Position numbers and translations under genes: made by a program. A DNA stretch of 64,000 nucleotides from Planosporangium spinosum (GTDB lineage: Bacteria; Actinomycetota; Actinomycetes; Mycobacteriales; Micromonosporaceae), in contig NZ_JBLYUB010000001.1 of NCBI RefSeq assembly GCF_049999945.1, positions 248,001-312,000 on the forward strand, given 5' to 3'. Shown here one piece after another: positions 50,687 to 59,483 of the stretch (positions within the stretch are counted from its first letter, which is position 1; each line of letters opens with the position of its first letter). The notes below the pieces were generated by a model, which did not search any database, was not told the origin of the DNA, and saw nothing but the letters and a program-made list of their open reading frames with translations.

Positions 50687-50693
50687 GGCGGGG
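50561..50693 (+). ncRNA. Probable omega (right-end guide) RNA scaffold of the TnpB element
   Basis: Known TnpB systems process a guide RNA from the right end, overlapping the tnpB 3' end. Here 50561-50617 is identical at 55 of 57 positions to 63925-63981, the tail of a second TnpB copy. The flanking coding sequence upstream is more diverged. A perfect hairpin CCGGCAC-CC-GTGCCGG lies at 50594-50609, followed by the terminal stem at 50674-50693. Boundaries are inferred. Confidence 0.6.
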
Positions 50694-50699
50694 AGAACG

Positions 50700-50993
50700 T
50701 CAATCCGAGGCGGGTACCCAGGTGACGGTCAGCTCCTCCTGGGTGGCGAAGCGGACCAGGTGGCGGGTGATGACGTCCTGGACCGCGGCGAGCCTCTCGG
50801 CGTCGTCGGCGGTGGCGGTCAGCTCGAGGTGGCCCGCGGTGGGCGCCAGGACGCACTCGCCACCGCGCAGGGTGATCGTGCCGGTCCCGTCCGCCGCGAG
50901 GACGGCGGGGACCTTGTGGCCCATGTGCGAGACGAGCTGTTTGATATAGCGGCCCGGCCGCTCCGTCACGACGTGGGCGGTTGCGTGTGCCAT
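50700..50993 (-). CDS. DUF2218-domain protein of the iron-uptake operon
   Basis: 97-residue protein of the DUF2218 family. HATAHVVTERPGRYIKQLVS starts it, HMGHKVPAVLAADGTGTITL is the conserved centre, and a two-layer alpha/beta end (LELTATADDAERLAAVQDVI) closes it. The family repeatedly sits beside siderophore transporter genes, as here: it begins 50 nt after the ATPase gene. Its function is unknown, perhaps in ferric-siderophore handling. The TnpB element's right end abuts its stop codon, so the last residues could have been altered by the insertion. Confidence 0.88.
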   Translation of the reverse strand: MAHATAHVVTERPGRYIKQLVSHMGHKVPAVLAADGTGTITLRGGECVLAPTAGHLELTATADDAERLAAVQDVITRHLVRFATQEELTVTWVPASD

Positions 50994-51043
50994 GAAGGTC
51001 CTTTCCGATGGTGGTCCGGTGCCGGGGTCGTCCCCACATGATC

Positions 51044-51859
51044 TCATCCGTTGCGCACCGGGGTGGTCGCCCGCGCCGCCGGTACGACCAGCGGGGTGCC
51101 GGTCTCCGGGTCGTCGATGACCCGGCACGCCAGGCCGAAGACCGCCTCGATCAGGTCCGCCGTGACGACCTCGGCGGGCGGGCCCTCGGCCACCACCCGC
51201 CCGCCGCGCATCGCGATCAGGTAGGTGGCGTACCGGGCCGCGTGGTTGAGGTCGTGCAGCACGGCGACCAGGGTGCGATCCTGCTCGCGGTGCAGCCGCG
51301 CGCACAGGTCGAGGATGTCGAGCTGGTGGGCGATGTCAAGATACGTCGTCGGCTCGTCCAGCAGCAGCAGCGGGGTCTCCTGGGCGAGCGCCATCGCGAT
51401 CCACACCCGCTGCCGCTGGCCGCCGGACAGTTCGTCGACGTACGCGCCGGCCAGGTCGGCCACGCCGGTCGCGGCCATCGACGCGGCGACGACCCGTTTG
51501 TCGGCGTCCGACCACTGGCGCAGCAGCCCCTGGTGCGGGTATCGGCCCCGCGCGACCAGTTCGGCGACGGTGATGCCGTCCGGGGCGGTCGACGACTGCG
51601 GCAGCAGGCCGAGCGTACGGGCCACGGCCCGGGCCGGCAGCGCGTGGATGTCGCGGCCGTCCAGCAGGACGGTCCCGGATCTCGGCTTCAGGGTACGTGC
51701 CAGGGCCCGCAGCAGGGTCGACTTCCCGCAGGCGTTCGGGCCGACGATGACCGTGAACGACCGGTCCGGTACGGCGACGGTCAGCTCCTCGGCGATGGTG
51801 CACCGCTCGTACCCGAGCGTCAGCCGCTCGCCCTTGAGCCGTGCCGTGTCCCGCTCCAT
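51044..51859 (-). CDS. Iron-siderophore ABC transporter ATP-binding protein
   Basis: 271-residue FecE/FepC-type ATPase. Walker A is GPNACGKSTLLRAL (G-x4-GKS), the signature is ELSGGQRQRVWIAMALAQ, Walker B is LLLLDEPTTYLD and the H-loop is VLHDLNHAARYA. The ATG at 51859 follows a purine-rich AGAGGAAGAGG stretch. It is third in the minus-strand operon permease-permease-ATPase-DUF2218, driven from the iron-box region at 54058. Confidence 0.95.
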   Translation of the reverse strand: MERDTARLKGERLTLGYERCTIAEELTVAVPDRSFTVIVGPNACGKSTLLRALARTLKPRSGTVLLDGRDIHALPARAVARTLGLLPQSSTAPDGITVAELVARGRYPHQGLLRQWSDADKRVVAASMAATGVADLAGAYVDELSGGQRQRVWIAMALAQETPLLLLDEPTTYLDIAHQLDILDLCARLHREQDRTLVAVLHDLNHAARYATYLIAMRGGRVVAEGPPAEVVTADLIEAVFGLACRVIDDPETGTPLVVPAARATTPVRNG

Positions 51860-51903
51860 GCGCTGCCTCTTCCTCTCTCCGATCGCCACCGTCACCGGCG
51901 GCG

Positions 51904-52956
51904 TCACAGCCGGCCCGCCCGGCGCTGCGCGGCCAGCAGCCACACCAGGTACCCGCCGCCGAGCGCCCCGGTCAGCACGCCCGCCGCAAGTTGGTGGCCC
52001 GGTACCAGCCGCTGCCCGGCCAGGTCGGCCGCCACGAGCAGGACCGCACCCATGCCCAGCGACGCCAGCAGGTTCGGCCCGGGGCCGCGGGCCAGCCGCC
52101 GGGCGAGCTGTGGTGCGGTGAGCGCGACGAACGCGACCGGACCGCACGCTGCGGCGGCGGCCGCGCTCAGCAGCACGGCGGCGGTCACCAGGACCAGGCG
52201 CAGCGGCTCGACCCGTACCCCCAGCGCGTGCGCCGCGTCGTCGCCCAGCTCCAGGATGCGCAGGGCCGGGCCGCAGCCGACCAGCACCACCGGCACGGTG
52301 ACGGCCAGGACCGCCAGCAACGCCCACGCGTCGTCCCAGCCGCACCCGTCCAGGCTGCCGGTCAGCCACCGCACGGCCCGTGCCGCGTCGGTGATGTCGG
52401 CGCGGGTGAGCAGGTAGCCGTCGACGCCGGCCAGGATCGCGTCGGCGCCGATGCCGACCAGGACCAGCCGGTAGCCGTGCAGGCCGCGCCGCCAGGCGAG
52501 GGCGTAGATCGCCGCGGCGGCCGCGAGGCCGCCGGCCACGGCGCCGGCCGACAGGGCCAGGGCACCGCCGCCGACGACCACGATCGCGGTCAGCGCGCCG
52601 GTCGCCGCGCCCCGGGTGAAGCCCAGCAGGTCGGGGCTGCCCAGCGGGTTGCGGACCACCGCCTGCAGAACCGCGCCGGACAGCGCGAGCGCCGCACCGG
52701 CCAGCAGCGCCGTGACGACCCGGGGCAGCCGCAGTTCGTTGACGATGAAGGCGTCGGTCGGCGTACCCGCGCCGGCGAGGGTACGGACGACGTCGACCGG
52801 TCCCATCGGGTAGTCGCCGCTGCCGATGGCGAGTACGCCGAGGCCGAGGGCCGCCAGCGCGCACCCCGCGCCCACGGCCAGCGCCCGGGTCCGGAAGCGC
52901 AGCGCCAGCCAGCCGGACACCCGCAGGACGCGCACGCCGTCTCCCGCGCCCGTCAT
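51904..52956 (-). CDS. Iron-siderophore ABC permease (FecD/FepG-like)
   Basis: 350-residue FecCD-type permease with about ten hydrophobic segments. ELRLPRVVTALLAGAALALSGAVLQAVVRNPL near 73-105 is the family signature, and GDDAAHALGVRVEPLRL near 235 is the cytoplasmic coupling helix that docks the ATPase. The ATG at 52956 overlaps the stop of the upstream permease by 4 nt (ATGA). Confidence 0.93.
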   Translation of the reverse strand: MTGAGDGVRVLRVSGWLALRFRTRALAVGAGCALAALGLGVLAIGSGDYPMGPVDVVRTLAGAGTPTDAFIVNELRLPRVVTALLAGAALALSGAVLQAVVRNPLGSPDLLGFTRGAATGALTAIVVVGGGALALSAGAVAGGLAAAAAIYALAWRRGLHGYRLVLVGIGADAILAGVDGYLLTRADITDAARAVRWLTGSLDGCGWDDAWALLAVLAVTVPVVLVGCGPALRILELGDDAAHALGVRVEPLRLVLVTAAVLLSAAAAAACGPVAFVALTAPQLARRLARGPGPNLLASLGMGAVLLVAADLAGQRLVPGHQLAAGVLTGALGGGYLVWLLAAQRRAGRL

Positions 52957-53993
52957 GCCGCCGCCATCCGGGTGCGCCGCACCACGGCCAGGAAGAACCC
53001 GCCGCCCAGGACCGCCGTGACGACGCCGACCGCAACCTCGCCGGGCCGGGCCAGCACCCGGCCGAGCACGTCCGCGCCGAGCAGGGCCAGCGGCGCGAGC
53101 ACCGCGCAGTACGGCAGCAGCCAGCGCAGGTCGGGACCGGTCAACGGGCGTACCAGGTGCGGCACCATCAGCCCGACGAAGACGATCGGCCCGCACGCGG
53201 CGGTCGCCGCGCCGCACAGCAGCGTGACGGCGACCATCGCGGCGGCGCGGGTAGCGGCCGGTCGCCCGCCGAGCGCCCGTGCGGCGTCGTCGCCGAGCAC
53301 GAGGACGTTCAGCGGGCGCGCCAGGACGCCCGCGAGCAGCGTCCCGGCCGCGACGAAGGGGGCGATGCCGGTCACCGTCGCGGGCCGCGCGGCGGCGAGG
53401 GAGCCGACCGTCCAGAAGCGCAGCCGGTCCAGTGCGGCGGTGTCGAGCAGTTGCACCGCGTTGACGTACGCGTACAGCGCCGCGTTGACCGCCGTCCCGG
53501 CCAGCGCCAACCGGACCGGGGTGGCCGCGCGCCCGCCGCCGACGGCCCAGACGAGTGCCGCCACCAGGCCGGCCCCCGCGAACGCGAACCACACGTACCC
53601 GCCCAGGGACGTGATGCCGAGGAAGCTGATCGCGGAGACGACGGCGGCCGCGGCGCCCGCGTTGACGCCGAGCAGGCCGGGGTCGGCGAGCGGGTTGCGG
53701 GTCAGCGCCTGCATCAGGCCGCCGGCCAGCCCCAGTGCGACGCCGGCCAGTAGCCCCAGCAGGGTGCGCGGCAGCCGTATCCCGTGCACCACGGGGTACG
53801 CGGCGGCGGACTCGTCGACCAGCCCGCGCCAGGCGTCGACGAGCGGGAGCTGCCGGGCGCCGACGGCCAGGCTCGCCGCGACCACGGCGAGCAGGAGCAG
53901 CAGCGCGGTGAGCAGCCCGCCGGTACGCGCCACGCGGCGCCCGGTGATGACACCGGTACGCGCCACGCGCCGCCCGGCGACGGCTCGGGACAT
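52953..53993 (-). CDS. Iron-siderophore ABC permease (FecC/FepD-like)
   Basis: 346-residue partner permease. IRLPRTLLGLLAGVALGLAGGLMQALTRNPLADPGLLG is the diagnostic N-terminal block and GDDAARALGGRPAATRA the coupling helix. The ATG at 53993 places the iron box 65-83 nt upstream, inside the promoter region. GTG at 54005 is an alternative; longer starts would run into the iron box and are rejected. It is the first gene of the operon. Confidence 0.92.
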   Translation of the reverse strand: MSRAVAGRRVARTGVITGRRVARTGGLLTALLLLLAVVAASLAVGARQLPLVDAWRGLVDESAAAYPVVHGIRLPRTLLGLLAGVALGLAGGLMQALTRNPLADPGLLGVNAGAAAAVVSAISFLGITSLGGYVWFAFAGAGLVAALVWAVGGGRAATPVRLALAGTAVNAALYAYVNAVQLLDTAALDRLRFWTVGSLAAARPATVTGIAPFVAAGTLLAGVLARPLNVLVLGDDAARALGGRPAATRAAAMVAVTLLCGAATAACGPIVFVGLMVPHLVRPLTGPDLRWLLPYCAVLAPLALLGADVLGRVLARPGEVAVGVVTAVLGGGFFLAVVRRTRMAAA

Positions 53994-54057
53994 GGTGGGA
54001 CACACGGACGGCTCCGATGTGGACGGGGCGCGCGAGGCACCGCTTGACACGATCGAG

Positions 54058-54076
54058 TTAGGTAAGGCTAACCTTA
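54058..54076. promoter_or_regulatory. IdeR/DmdR-type iron box
   Basis: TTAGGTAAGGCTAACCTTA differs from the actinobacterial IdeR/DmdR1 consensus (TTAGGTTAGGCTAACCTAA) at two positions and is a near-palindrome. It lies between the divergent permease operon and the binding-protein/des operon, next to a perfect TTGACA at 54044-54049, so Fe(II)-loaded IdeR/DmdR1 should repress both directions. Confidence 0.9.
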
Positions 54077-54170
54077 TGCCAACCGCTGACGCCGGGCTAC
54101 CCCTCCCCCACGGGTCCGGTGCGGACATCGCTGTTGACTTCGGACCTACCTATGAGTGGGAGGCATCGCC

Positions 54171-55199
54171 ATGCCGTCTGCCCGCAATCTCCATCTCTCC
54201 CGGCGCGGCCTGTTAGCCGCCGGTGGCACGCTCGGCCTGGGCGCCTTGCTGGCGGCCTGCGGCGACGGCTCCGGCGACGGCTCCGGCGACGCGAAGAGCG
54301 CCGGCGGAACCTGGTCGTTCACCGACGACCGCGGGAAGAAGGTGGACGCGAACGGCCGCCCGCGGCGCGTCGTCGCCTACGTCGGCGCCGCGGCCGCGCT
54401 GCGGGACTTCGGCGTCGGCGACCGGATCGCCGGGGTGTTCGGCCCGACCAGGCTGGCCGACGGCCGGCCGGACCCGCTCGCCGGCGACCTCGACGTGAGC
54501 AGGCTCGCGGTCCTGGGCAACGCCTGGGGCGAGTTCAACCTCGAGAAGTACGCGTCCCTGCGCCCCGAACTGCTCGTCACGAACATGTACCAGCCGGACG
54601 CCCTGTGGTACGTGCCGGACGAGAGCAAGGACAAGATCCTGGCCCTGGCGCCCAGCGTCGGGCTCACCGTCGCCAAGGTGTCCCTGGCGACGGTGCTCCG
54701 GCGCTACGCCGACCTCGCCGCGGCCCTCGGCGCCGACCTGAAGGCCACGGCCGTCACCGACGCCAAGGCCCGCTTCGACCGCGCGAGCGAGACGCTGCGC
54801 GGGGCGGCCGCGGCGAACCGCGGCATCACGGTCATGGCCGCCTCCGCCAGCGCCGACCTGCTCTACGTCTCCGACCCCACGGTGTACGCCGACCTCAGCC
54901 ACTTCACCGGACTCGGGGTGACGTTCGTCGCCCCGACCAACGTCACCGGCGGCTTCTTCGAGAACCTGAGCTGGGAGAACGCCGACAGGTACCCGGCCGA
55001 CCTGATCCTGCTCGACAGCCGTACCTCCGCCCTCCAACCGCCGGACCTGGTGTCCAAGCCGACCTGGTCGAACCTGCCCGCGGTCAGGGCCGGCCAGGTC
55101 GTGCCCTGGCAGAGCGAGCCACGCTTCAGCTACGCCGGCTGCGCGCCGCTCGTGGAGGCCCTCGCCACGGCGGTCCAGCGGGCCCGGAAGGTGGCCTGA
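54171..55199 (+). CDS. Iron-siderophore-binding lipoprotein (Tat-type signal)
   Basis: 342-residue FepB/FhuD-type binding protein. The N-terminus has a twin-arginine motif (SRRGLLAAGG) and a lipobox (LLAAC, near residue 30), so it is probably exported folded and lipid-anchored. DDRGKKVDANGRPRRVVAYV starts the class III binding fold, with a long spine helix near 195-220. The ATG at 54171 is chosen because GGGAGG lies 7 nt upstream; the GTG at 54156 overlaps that site. It is the first gene of the des operon and is presumably specific for desferrioxamine-type chelates. Confidence 0.93.
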   Translation: MPSARNLHLSRRGLLAAGGTLGLGALLAACGDGSGDGSGDAKSAGGTWSFTDDRGKKVDANGRPRRVVAYVGAAAALRDFGVGDRIAGVFGPTRLADGRPDPLAGDLDVSRLAVLGNAWGEFNLEKYASLRPELLVTNMYQPDALWYVPDESKDKILALAPSVGLTVAKVSLATVLRRYADLAAALGADLKATAVTDAKARFDRASETLRGAAAANRGITVMAASASADLLYVSDPTVYADLSHFTGLGVTFVAPTNVTGGFFENLSWENADRYPADLILLDSRTSALQPPDLVSKPTWSNLPAVRAGQVVPWQSEPRFSYAGCAPLVEALATAVQRARKVA

Positions 55200-55200
55200 C

Positions 55201-56112
55201 ATGCCGGCCACCGCCACGCGGCCCGCGGTCACCACGGCCCCGTTCCGCTTCGCCGACCTGTACGTCGTGCGCACCGCGCGCCTCGGCGCCTCCATGGTCC
55301 GGGTCACCTTCGCCGGCGACGGACTGGCCGACCTCACCAGCGGAGGCCGCGACCAGCGGTTCAAGCTGTTCCTGCCGCACCCCTACCAGGCCGCCCCGGT
55401 CGTACCCCGCGGCGACGACTGGTTCGCCCGGTGGCGGGCCATGGACCCCACGGTACGGGCGGTCATGCGCTCGTACACCGTCCGCGAGCAGCGCCGCCGG
55501 CCGGACGAGCTCGACGTCGACTTCGCCCTGCACGGCGATACCGGCCCGGCCTCCCGCTGGGCCGGCCGCGCGGTACCCGGTGACCGGGTCACCGTGCTCG
55601 GCCCGGCGGTCGCCGACAACGGCGGCGTCGACTTCCGGCCGCCGCCGGGCACCGACTGGGTACTGCTGGCCGGCGACGAGACCGCGCTGCCCGCAGTCGC
55701 CGGCATCCTGGCCTGGCTGCCGGCCGGTACCCCGGCCCGGGCCTGGGTCGAGGTCGCCGACCCGGCCGACATCCGGGACCTGCCCACCGGCGCCGACGCG
55801 GCGGTCACCTGGCTGGTCCGGGGCACCGCCGGCAGCCCGACGCTGCTGGCCGCGATCCAGGCCGCCGAGCTGCCCACCGGTACCCCGTACGCCTGGGTCG
55901 CCGGCGAGACCGCGACGGTACGGGCGCTGCGCCGCCACCTCGTCGGCGACCGCGGCGTCGACCGTGCCCGGATCACCTTCACCGGCTACTGGCGCCGCGG
56001 TGCGTCCGAAGAGGACCTTCTCGTCGAAGCCCTCGCCGCCCCGGCACCCGCCGGCCCCGCCCCCGACGACCCGGCCGCCGGCATGCAGCCGGACCGAGAG
56101 GACGCCCCGTGA
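55201..56112 (+). CDS. Siderophore-interacting FAD/NAD(P)H protein (ferric-siderophore reductase)
   Basis: 303-residue SIP-family reductase that releases iron from ferric siderophores in the cytoplasm. The FAD motif R-S-Y-T is at RSYTVREQRRRPDELDVDF near 95. DWVLLAGDETALPAVAGILA near 155 is the NAD(P)H-domain entry, and the C-terminal YWRRGASEEDL is standard. It starts 1 nt after the binding-protein stop and overlaps desA by 4 nt. Confidence 0.93.
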   Translation: MPATATRPAVTTAPFRFADLYVVRTARLGASMVRVTFAGDGLADLTSGGRDQRFKLFLPHPYQAAPVVPRGDDWFARWRAMDPTVRAVMRSYTVREQRRRPDELDVDFALHGDTGPASRWAGRAVPGDRVTVLGPAVADNGGVDFRPPPGTDWVLLAGDETALPAVAGILAWLPAGTPARAWVEVADPADIRDLPTGADAAVTWLVRGTAGSPTLLAAIQAAELPTGTPYAWVAGETATVRALRRHLVGDRGVDRARITFTGYWRRGASEEDLLVEALAAPAPAGPAPDDPAAGMQPDREDAP

Positions 56113-57626
56113 CCACCAGCAGTTCGTACCTGCTCACCGACCGCACCGCCGCCGGCTACCGGCGGGCGGTCCTCGCCGGCGTCGACCGCGTCGCGGCCCG
56201 GATCGCCGCGGTGGACCGGCCGTTCACCGGGATCACCGCCGACCGGCTCGCACCGGAGATCACCGCGGTCGACCTGGACCGCCCGCTGGGCGACCCGGCC
56301 GCCGCGCTCGACGAACTGGAGCGTGTCTACCTGCGCGACGCGGTCTACTTCCACCACCCGCGCTACCTCGCGCACCTCAACTGCCCGGTCGCGATCCCCG
56401 CCCTGGTCGGCGAGGCGATCCTGACGGCGGTCAACTCCTCGCTCGACACCTGGGACCAGAGCGCCGGCGGCACGCTGATCGAACGCCGCCTGATCGACTG
56501 GACGGCGGAGCGGATCGGGCTCGGCCCGGCCGCCGACGGCGTGTTCACCAGCGGCGGCACCCAGTCCAACCTCCAGGCGATGCTGCTGGCCCGCGAGGAG
56601 GCCTGCCGACTGATGGGGAAGACCGGGCGGCGGCGCGCCGAGATCCTGCCCCGGCTGCGCATCCTCGCCTCCGAGTACGCGCACTTCAGCGTCGCCAAGG
56701 CGGCGTCGCTGCTCGGGCTCGGCGCGGACGCCGTGGTCGCGGTGGCGTGCGACGCCGACCGGCGGATGCGCCCCGCCTCGCTGGCCCGGGCGCTCGATCG
56801 GTGCCACCGCGACGGATCGGTACCGATGGCCGTCGTCGCGACCGCCGGTACCACCGACTTCGGCAGCATCGACCCGCTGCCCGCCATCGCCGACCTGTGC
56901 GACCGGGCCGGGGCGTGGCTGCACGTCGACGCGGCGTACGGCTGCGGGCTGCTGGTGTCGCGGCGCCGGCGGCACCTGCTGGCCGGGATCGAGCGGGCCG
57001 ACTCGGTGACCGTCGACTACCACAAGTCCTTCTTCCAGCCGGTCAGTTCCAGCGCGGTGCTGGTCCGTGACCGGACGGTGCTGCGGCACGTCACGTACCA
57101 CGCCGACTATCTCAACCCGGCGCGCAGCGCCGTCGAGCGCATCCCCAACCAGGTAGACAAGAGCATCCAGACCACCCGGCGCTTCGACGCGCTGAAGCTG
57201 TGGCTGACCCTGCGGGTCATGGGCCCGGACGCGGTCGGCGAGCTGTTCGACGCCGTCGTCGACCGGGCGGCGCAGGTGTGGCGCCGGCTCGACGCCGACC
57301 CCCGCTTCGAGGTGCTGGCCCGGCCGCAGTTGAGCACGCTGGTCTTCCGGTACGCCCCGACCGGGCCGGACGAGCCGGCCGGGCCGGCCGGGCCGGCCGG
57401 GCCGGACCCCGACCGGCTGGACCGGGCCAACCGACACGCCCGCGCCGCGCTGTCCGCCTCCGGTGCGGGCGTCGTCGCCGGCACCGTCGTCGACGGCCGG
57501 CACTACCTGAAGGTCACGTTGCTCAACCCCGACACCTCGGTACGCGACGTCACCGACGTCCTCGACCTCGTCGCCGGGCACGCTCGCGCCTACCTGGGAG
57601 AAGACAGCCTTGTCCACGCCTCGTGA
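56109..57626 (+). CDS. desA: PLP-dependent lysine decarboxylase of desferrioxamine biosynthesis
   Basis: 505-residue group II decarboxylase that makes cadaverine from lysine, the first step to desferrioxamine. HHPRYLAHLNCPVAIPALVGE and TAVNSSLDTWDQSAGGTLIE form the substrate/PLP entry, GVFTSGGTQSNLQAML binds the PLP phosphate, WLHVDAAYGCG carries the ring-stacking Asp, and DYHKSFFQPVSSS contains the Schiff-base Lys. The order SIP-desA-desB-desC-desD supports the substrate. A run of GPAGPAG near 420 is a local repeat. It overlaps desB by 17 nt. Confidence 0.92.
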   Translation: MTTSSSYLLTDRTAAGYRRAVLAGVDRVAARIAAVDRPFTGITADRLAPEITAVDLDRPLGDPAAALDELERVYLRDAVYFHHPRYLAHLNCPVAIPALVGEAILTAVNSSLDTWDQSAGGTLIERRLIDWTAERIGLGPAADGVFTSGGTQSNLQAMLLAREEACRLMGKTGRRRAEILPRLRILASEYAHFSVAKAASLLGLGADAVVAVACDADRRMRPASLARALDRCHRDGSVPMAVVATAGTTDFGSIDPLPAIADLCDRAGAWLHVDAAYGCGLLVSRRRRHLLAGIERADSVTVDYHKSFFQPVSSSAVLVRDRTVLRHVTYHADYLNPARSAVERIPNQVDKSIQTTRRFDALKLWLTLRVMGPDAVGELFDAVVDRAAQVWRRLDADPRFEVLARPQLSTLVFRYAPTGPDEPAGPAGPAGPDPDRLDRANRHARAALSASGAGVVAGTVVDGRHYLKVTLLNPDTSVRDVTDVLDLVAGHARAYLGEDSLVHAS

Positions 57627-58911
57627 CCCCGCCCGGATCCACGACTTCGTGGCCGTCGGCCTCGGTCCGTTCAACCTGGGTCTCGCCTGCCTGACCGCGC
57701 CGATCGACGGCCTCGACGGGGTGTTCCTGGAGAGCCGGCCGGAGTTCGACTGGCACCCGGGCATGCTGCTGCCCGACGCCACCCTCCAGGTGCCGTTCCT
57801 GGCCGACCTGGTCACCCTGGCCGACCCCACCTCCGAGTTCTCGTTCCTCAACTACCTCAAGCAGACCGGGCGCCTCTACCCGTTCTACATCCGGGAGAGC
57901 TTCTTCCCGCTGCGCGCCGAGTACCGCGACTACTGCCGGTGGGCCGCCGCGCGGCTACCCACCGTCCACTTCGGCCGGCACGTCACCGCGATCTCCTACG
58001 ACGAGGCGGACGGGGTGTACGTGGTCCGCGCGAACGTGCGCGGGGAGCCGGCGACCTACCGCGCCCGCCGGCTGGTCCTCGGCACCGGCACCCCGCCGTA
58101 CCTGCCCGACGCCTGCCGCGGCCTGCCCGGCGACGCCGTCCACAGCTCGGAGTACCTCGGCAGCAGGGCCGCGCTCCGGGCCAAGACCAGCATCACGGTC
58201 GTCGGCAGCGGCCAGAGCGCCGCCGAGATCTACCACGACCTGCTGGCCGACCTCGACAACCACGGGTACGAGCTGATCTGGGTCACCCGGTCGCCGCGGT
58301 TCTACCCGCTGGAGTACACCAAGCTGACGCTGGAGTTGACCTCCCCGGACTACATCGACTACTTCCACGCGCTGCCCGCCGCGACCCGCGACCGGCTCAC
58401 CGCGTCGCAGCACAGCCTGTACAAGGGCATCAACGCCGACCTCGTCAACGACATCTTCGACCTGCTGTACCGGCAGAGCCGCACCGGGCCGTGCCGCACC
58501 AGGCTGATGACGAACACGGCGCTGGTGGGCGCCCGGCACGACGCCGCGACCGGCACGTACACCCTCGACCTGCGCCAGACCGAACAGGACCGGGACTTCA
58601 CCCTGGACACCCAGGGCCTGGTGCTCGCCACCGGCTACCGCTACGAGGTACCGGCGTTCCTCACGCCGCTGGCCGACCGCATCGCACTCGACGACGCCGG
58701 CCGGTTCGCCGTCCGGCGTGACTACCGCGTCGACGCCGGCGGGCCGGCGATCTACGTGCAGAACGCCGAGCTGCACACGCACGGCTTCACCGCCCCCGAC
58801 CTGGGCATGGCCGCGTACCGCAACGCCTGCATCATCCGCGACATGCTCGGCCGCGAGTACTACCCGGTCGAGAAGTCCACCGCCTTCCAGAAGTTCGGAG
58901 CGCCGGCGTGA
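57610..58911 (+). CDS. desB: Cadaverine N-hydroxylase (lysine/ornithine N-monooxygenase family)
   Basis: 433-residue FAD- and NADPH-dependent monooxygenase that hydroxylates cadaverine. VGLGPFNLGLACL near 15 binds FAD. HPGMLLPDATLQVPFLADLV and SFLNYLKQTGRLYPFYIRES are family signatures. ITVVGSGQSAAEIYHDLL near 197 binds NADPH, and VLATGYRYEVPAFL near 340 is the ATGY motif. TTG at 57610 is taken as the start (M-S-T-P-R), inside the desA end. The stop overlaps desC by 4 nt. Confidence 0.93.
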   Translation: MSTPRDPARIHDFVAVGLGPFNLGLACLTAPIDGLDGVFLESRPEFDWHPGMLLPDATLQVPFLADLVTLADPTSEFSFLNYLKQTGRLYPFYIRESFFPLRAEYRDYCRWAAARLPTVHFGRHVTAISYDEADGVYVVRANVRGEPATYRARRLVLGTGTPPYLPDACRGLPGDAVHSSEYLGSRAALRAKTSITVVGSGQSAAEIYHDLLADLDNHGYELIWVTRSPRFYPLEYTKLTLELTSPDYIDYFHALPAATRDRLTASQHSLYKGINADLVNDIFDLLYRQSRTGPCRTRLMTNTALVGARHDAATGTYTLDLRQTEQDRDFTLDTQGLVLATGYRYEVPAFLTPLADRIALDDAGRFAVRRDYRVDAGGPAIYVQNAELHTHGFTAPDLGMAAYRNACIIRDMLGREYYPVEKSTAFQKFGAPA

Positions 58912-59483
58912 CCGTCTTCACCCACACCCACGAGCGGCTCGGTGAGTTCACGCTCCGCCCGGTCGACCCGGTCGCCGACGCCACGTTGCTGCACGGGTGG
59001 GTCACCCACCCCCGGTCGGTGTACTGGTTGATGCGGGACGCCACGCCGGCCGATGTCGTCGCCGAGTACGAGGCGATCGCGGCGCGGCCGGGCCACGACG
59101 CCGTCATCGGGCTGCACGCCGGCCGGCCGGAGTTCCTCGTCGAGCGCTACGACGCGCGAGCCGAACTCGGCGGCGTGTACCCGGTCGAGCCCGGCGACGT
59201 CGGTATGCACGTCCTGGTGGCGCCGACCGACACCCCGGTACCCGGGTTCACCCGCGCGGTGCTCACCACGGTCATGGAGTGGCTGTTCGCCGACCCGGAC
59301 ACGCACCGGGTCGTGGTCGAACCCGACGTGCGCAACACGGCCGTCCACGCGCTCAACGCGTACGTCGGCTTCCGCGTCGTGGACACCGTCCACCTGCCGC
59401 ACAAGGACGCCTACCTGAGCATCTGCACCCGCGAGGACTACGAGGCCGCCCGCATCGCGGCCGCCCGAGGAGCGAACGTATGA
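58908..59483 (+). CDS. desC: N-hydroxycadaverine acyltransferase (GNAT/IucB type)
   Basis: 191-residue siderophore acyltransferase that succinylates or acetylates N-hydroxycadaverine. GEFTLRPVDPVADATLLHGW and YWLMRDATPADVVAEYEAI are the IucB-like start, and the acetyl-CoA-binding half has GDVGMHVLVAPTDTPVPGFTRAV, VVVEPDVRNTAVHALNAYVG and the closing LPHKDAYLSICTREDY. It is translationally coupled on both sides (4-nt overlaps with desB and desD). Confidence 0.93.
   Translation: MTVFTHTHERLGEFTLRPVDPVADATLLHGWVTHPRSVYWLMRDATPADVVAEYEAIAARPGHDAVIGLHAGRPEFLVERYDARAELGGVYPVEPGDVGMHVLVAPTDTPVPGFTRAVLTTVMEWLFADPDTHRVVVEPDVRNTAVHALNAYVGFRVVDTVHLPHKDAYLSICTREDYEAARIAAARGANV

Larger units (their letters stand above)
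49331..50698 (+). mobile_element. IS200/IS605-type element carrying only tnpB (IS1341-like)
   Basis: The left end has a subterminal hairpin CCGGCC-TTCA-GGCCGG (49336-49351). The right end has CCCCGTCC-TTTA-GGGCGGGG (50674-50693), with the short tail typical of these elements. There is no tnpA between them, so the element is non-autonomous and needs a transposase in trans. The right end touches the DUF2218 stop codon. The outer limits are approximate because these elements lack inverted repeats and target duplications. Confidence 0.8.

Noticed and set aside
51860..51903. Extended N-terminus for the iron ABC ATPase through the permease gap
   Set aside because: The open frame continues upstream, but the purine-rich site before ATG 51859 and normal family length argue for the internal start.
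54119..57070. 983-codon plus-strand frame across the binding protein, SIP and desA
   Set aside because: Out of frame with three genes that have full motif sets and ribosome sites; composition is Arg/Pro/Gly-rich and starts upstream of the iron-regulated promoter region.
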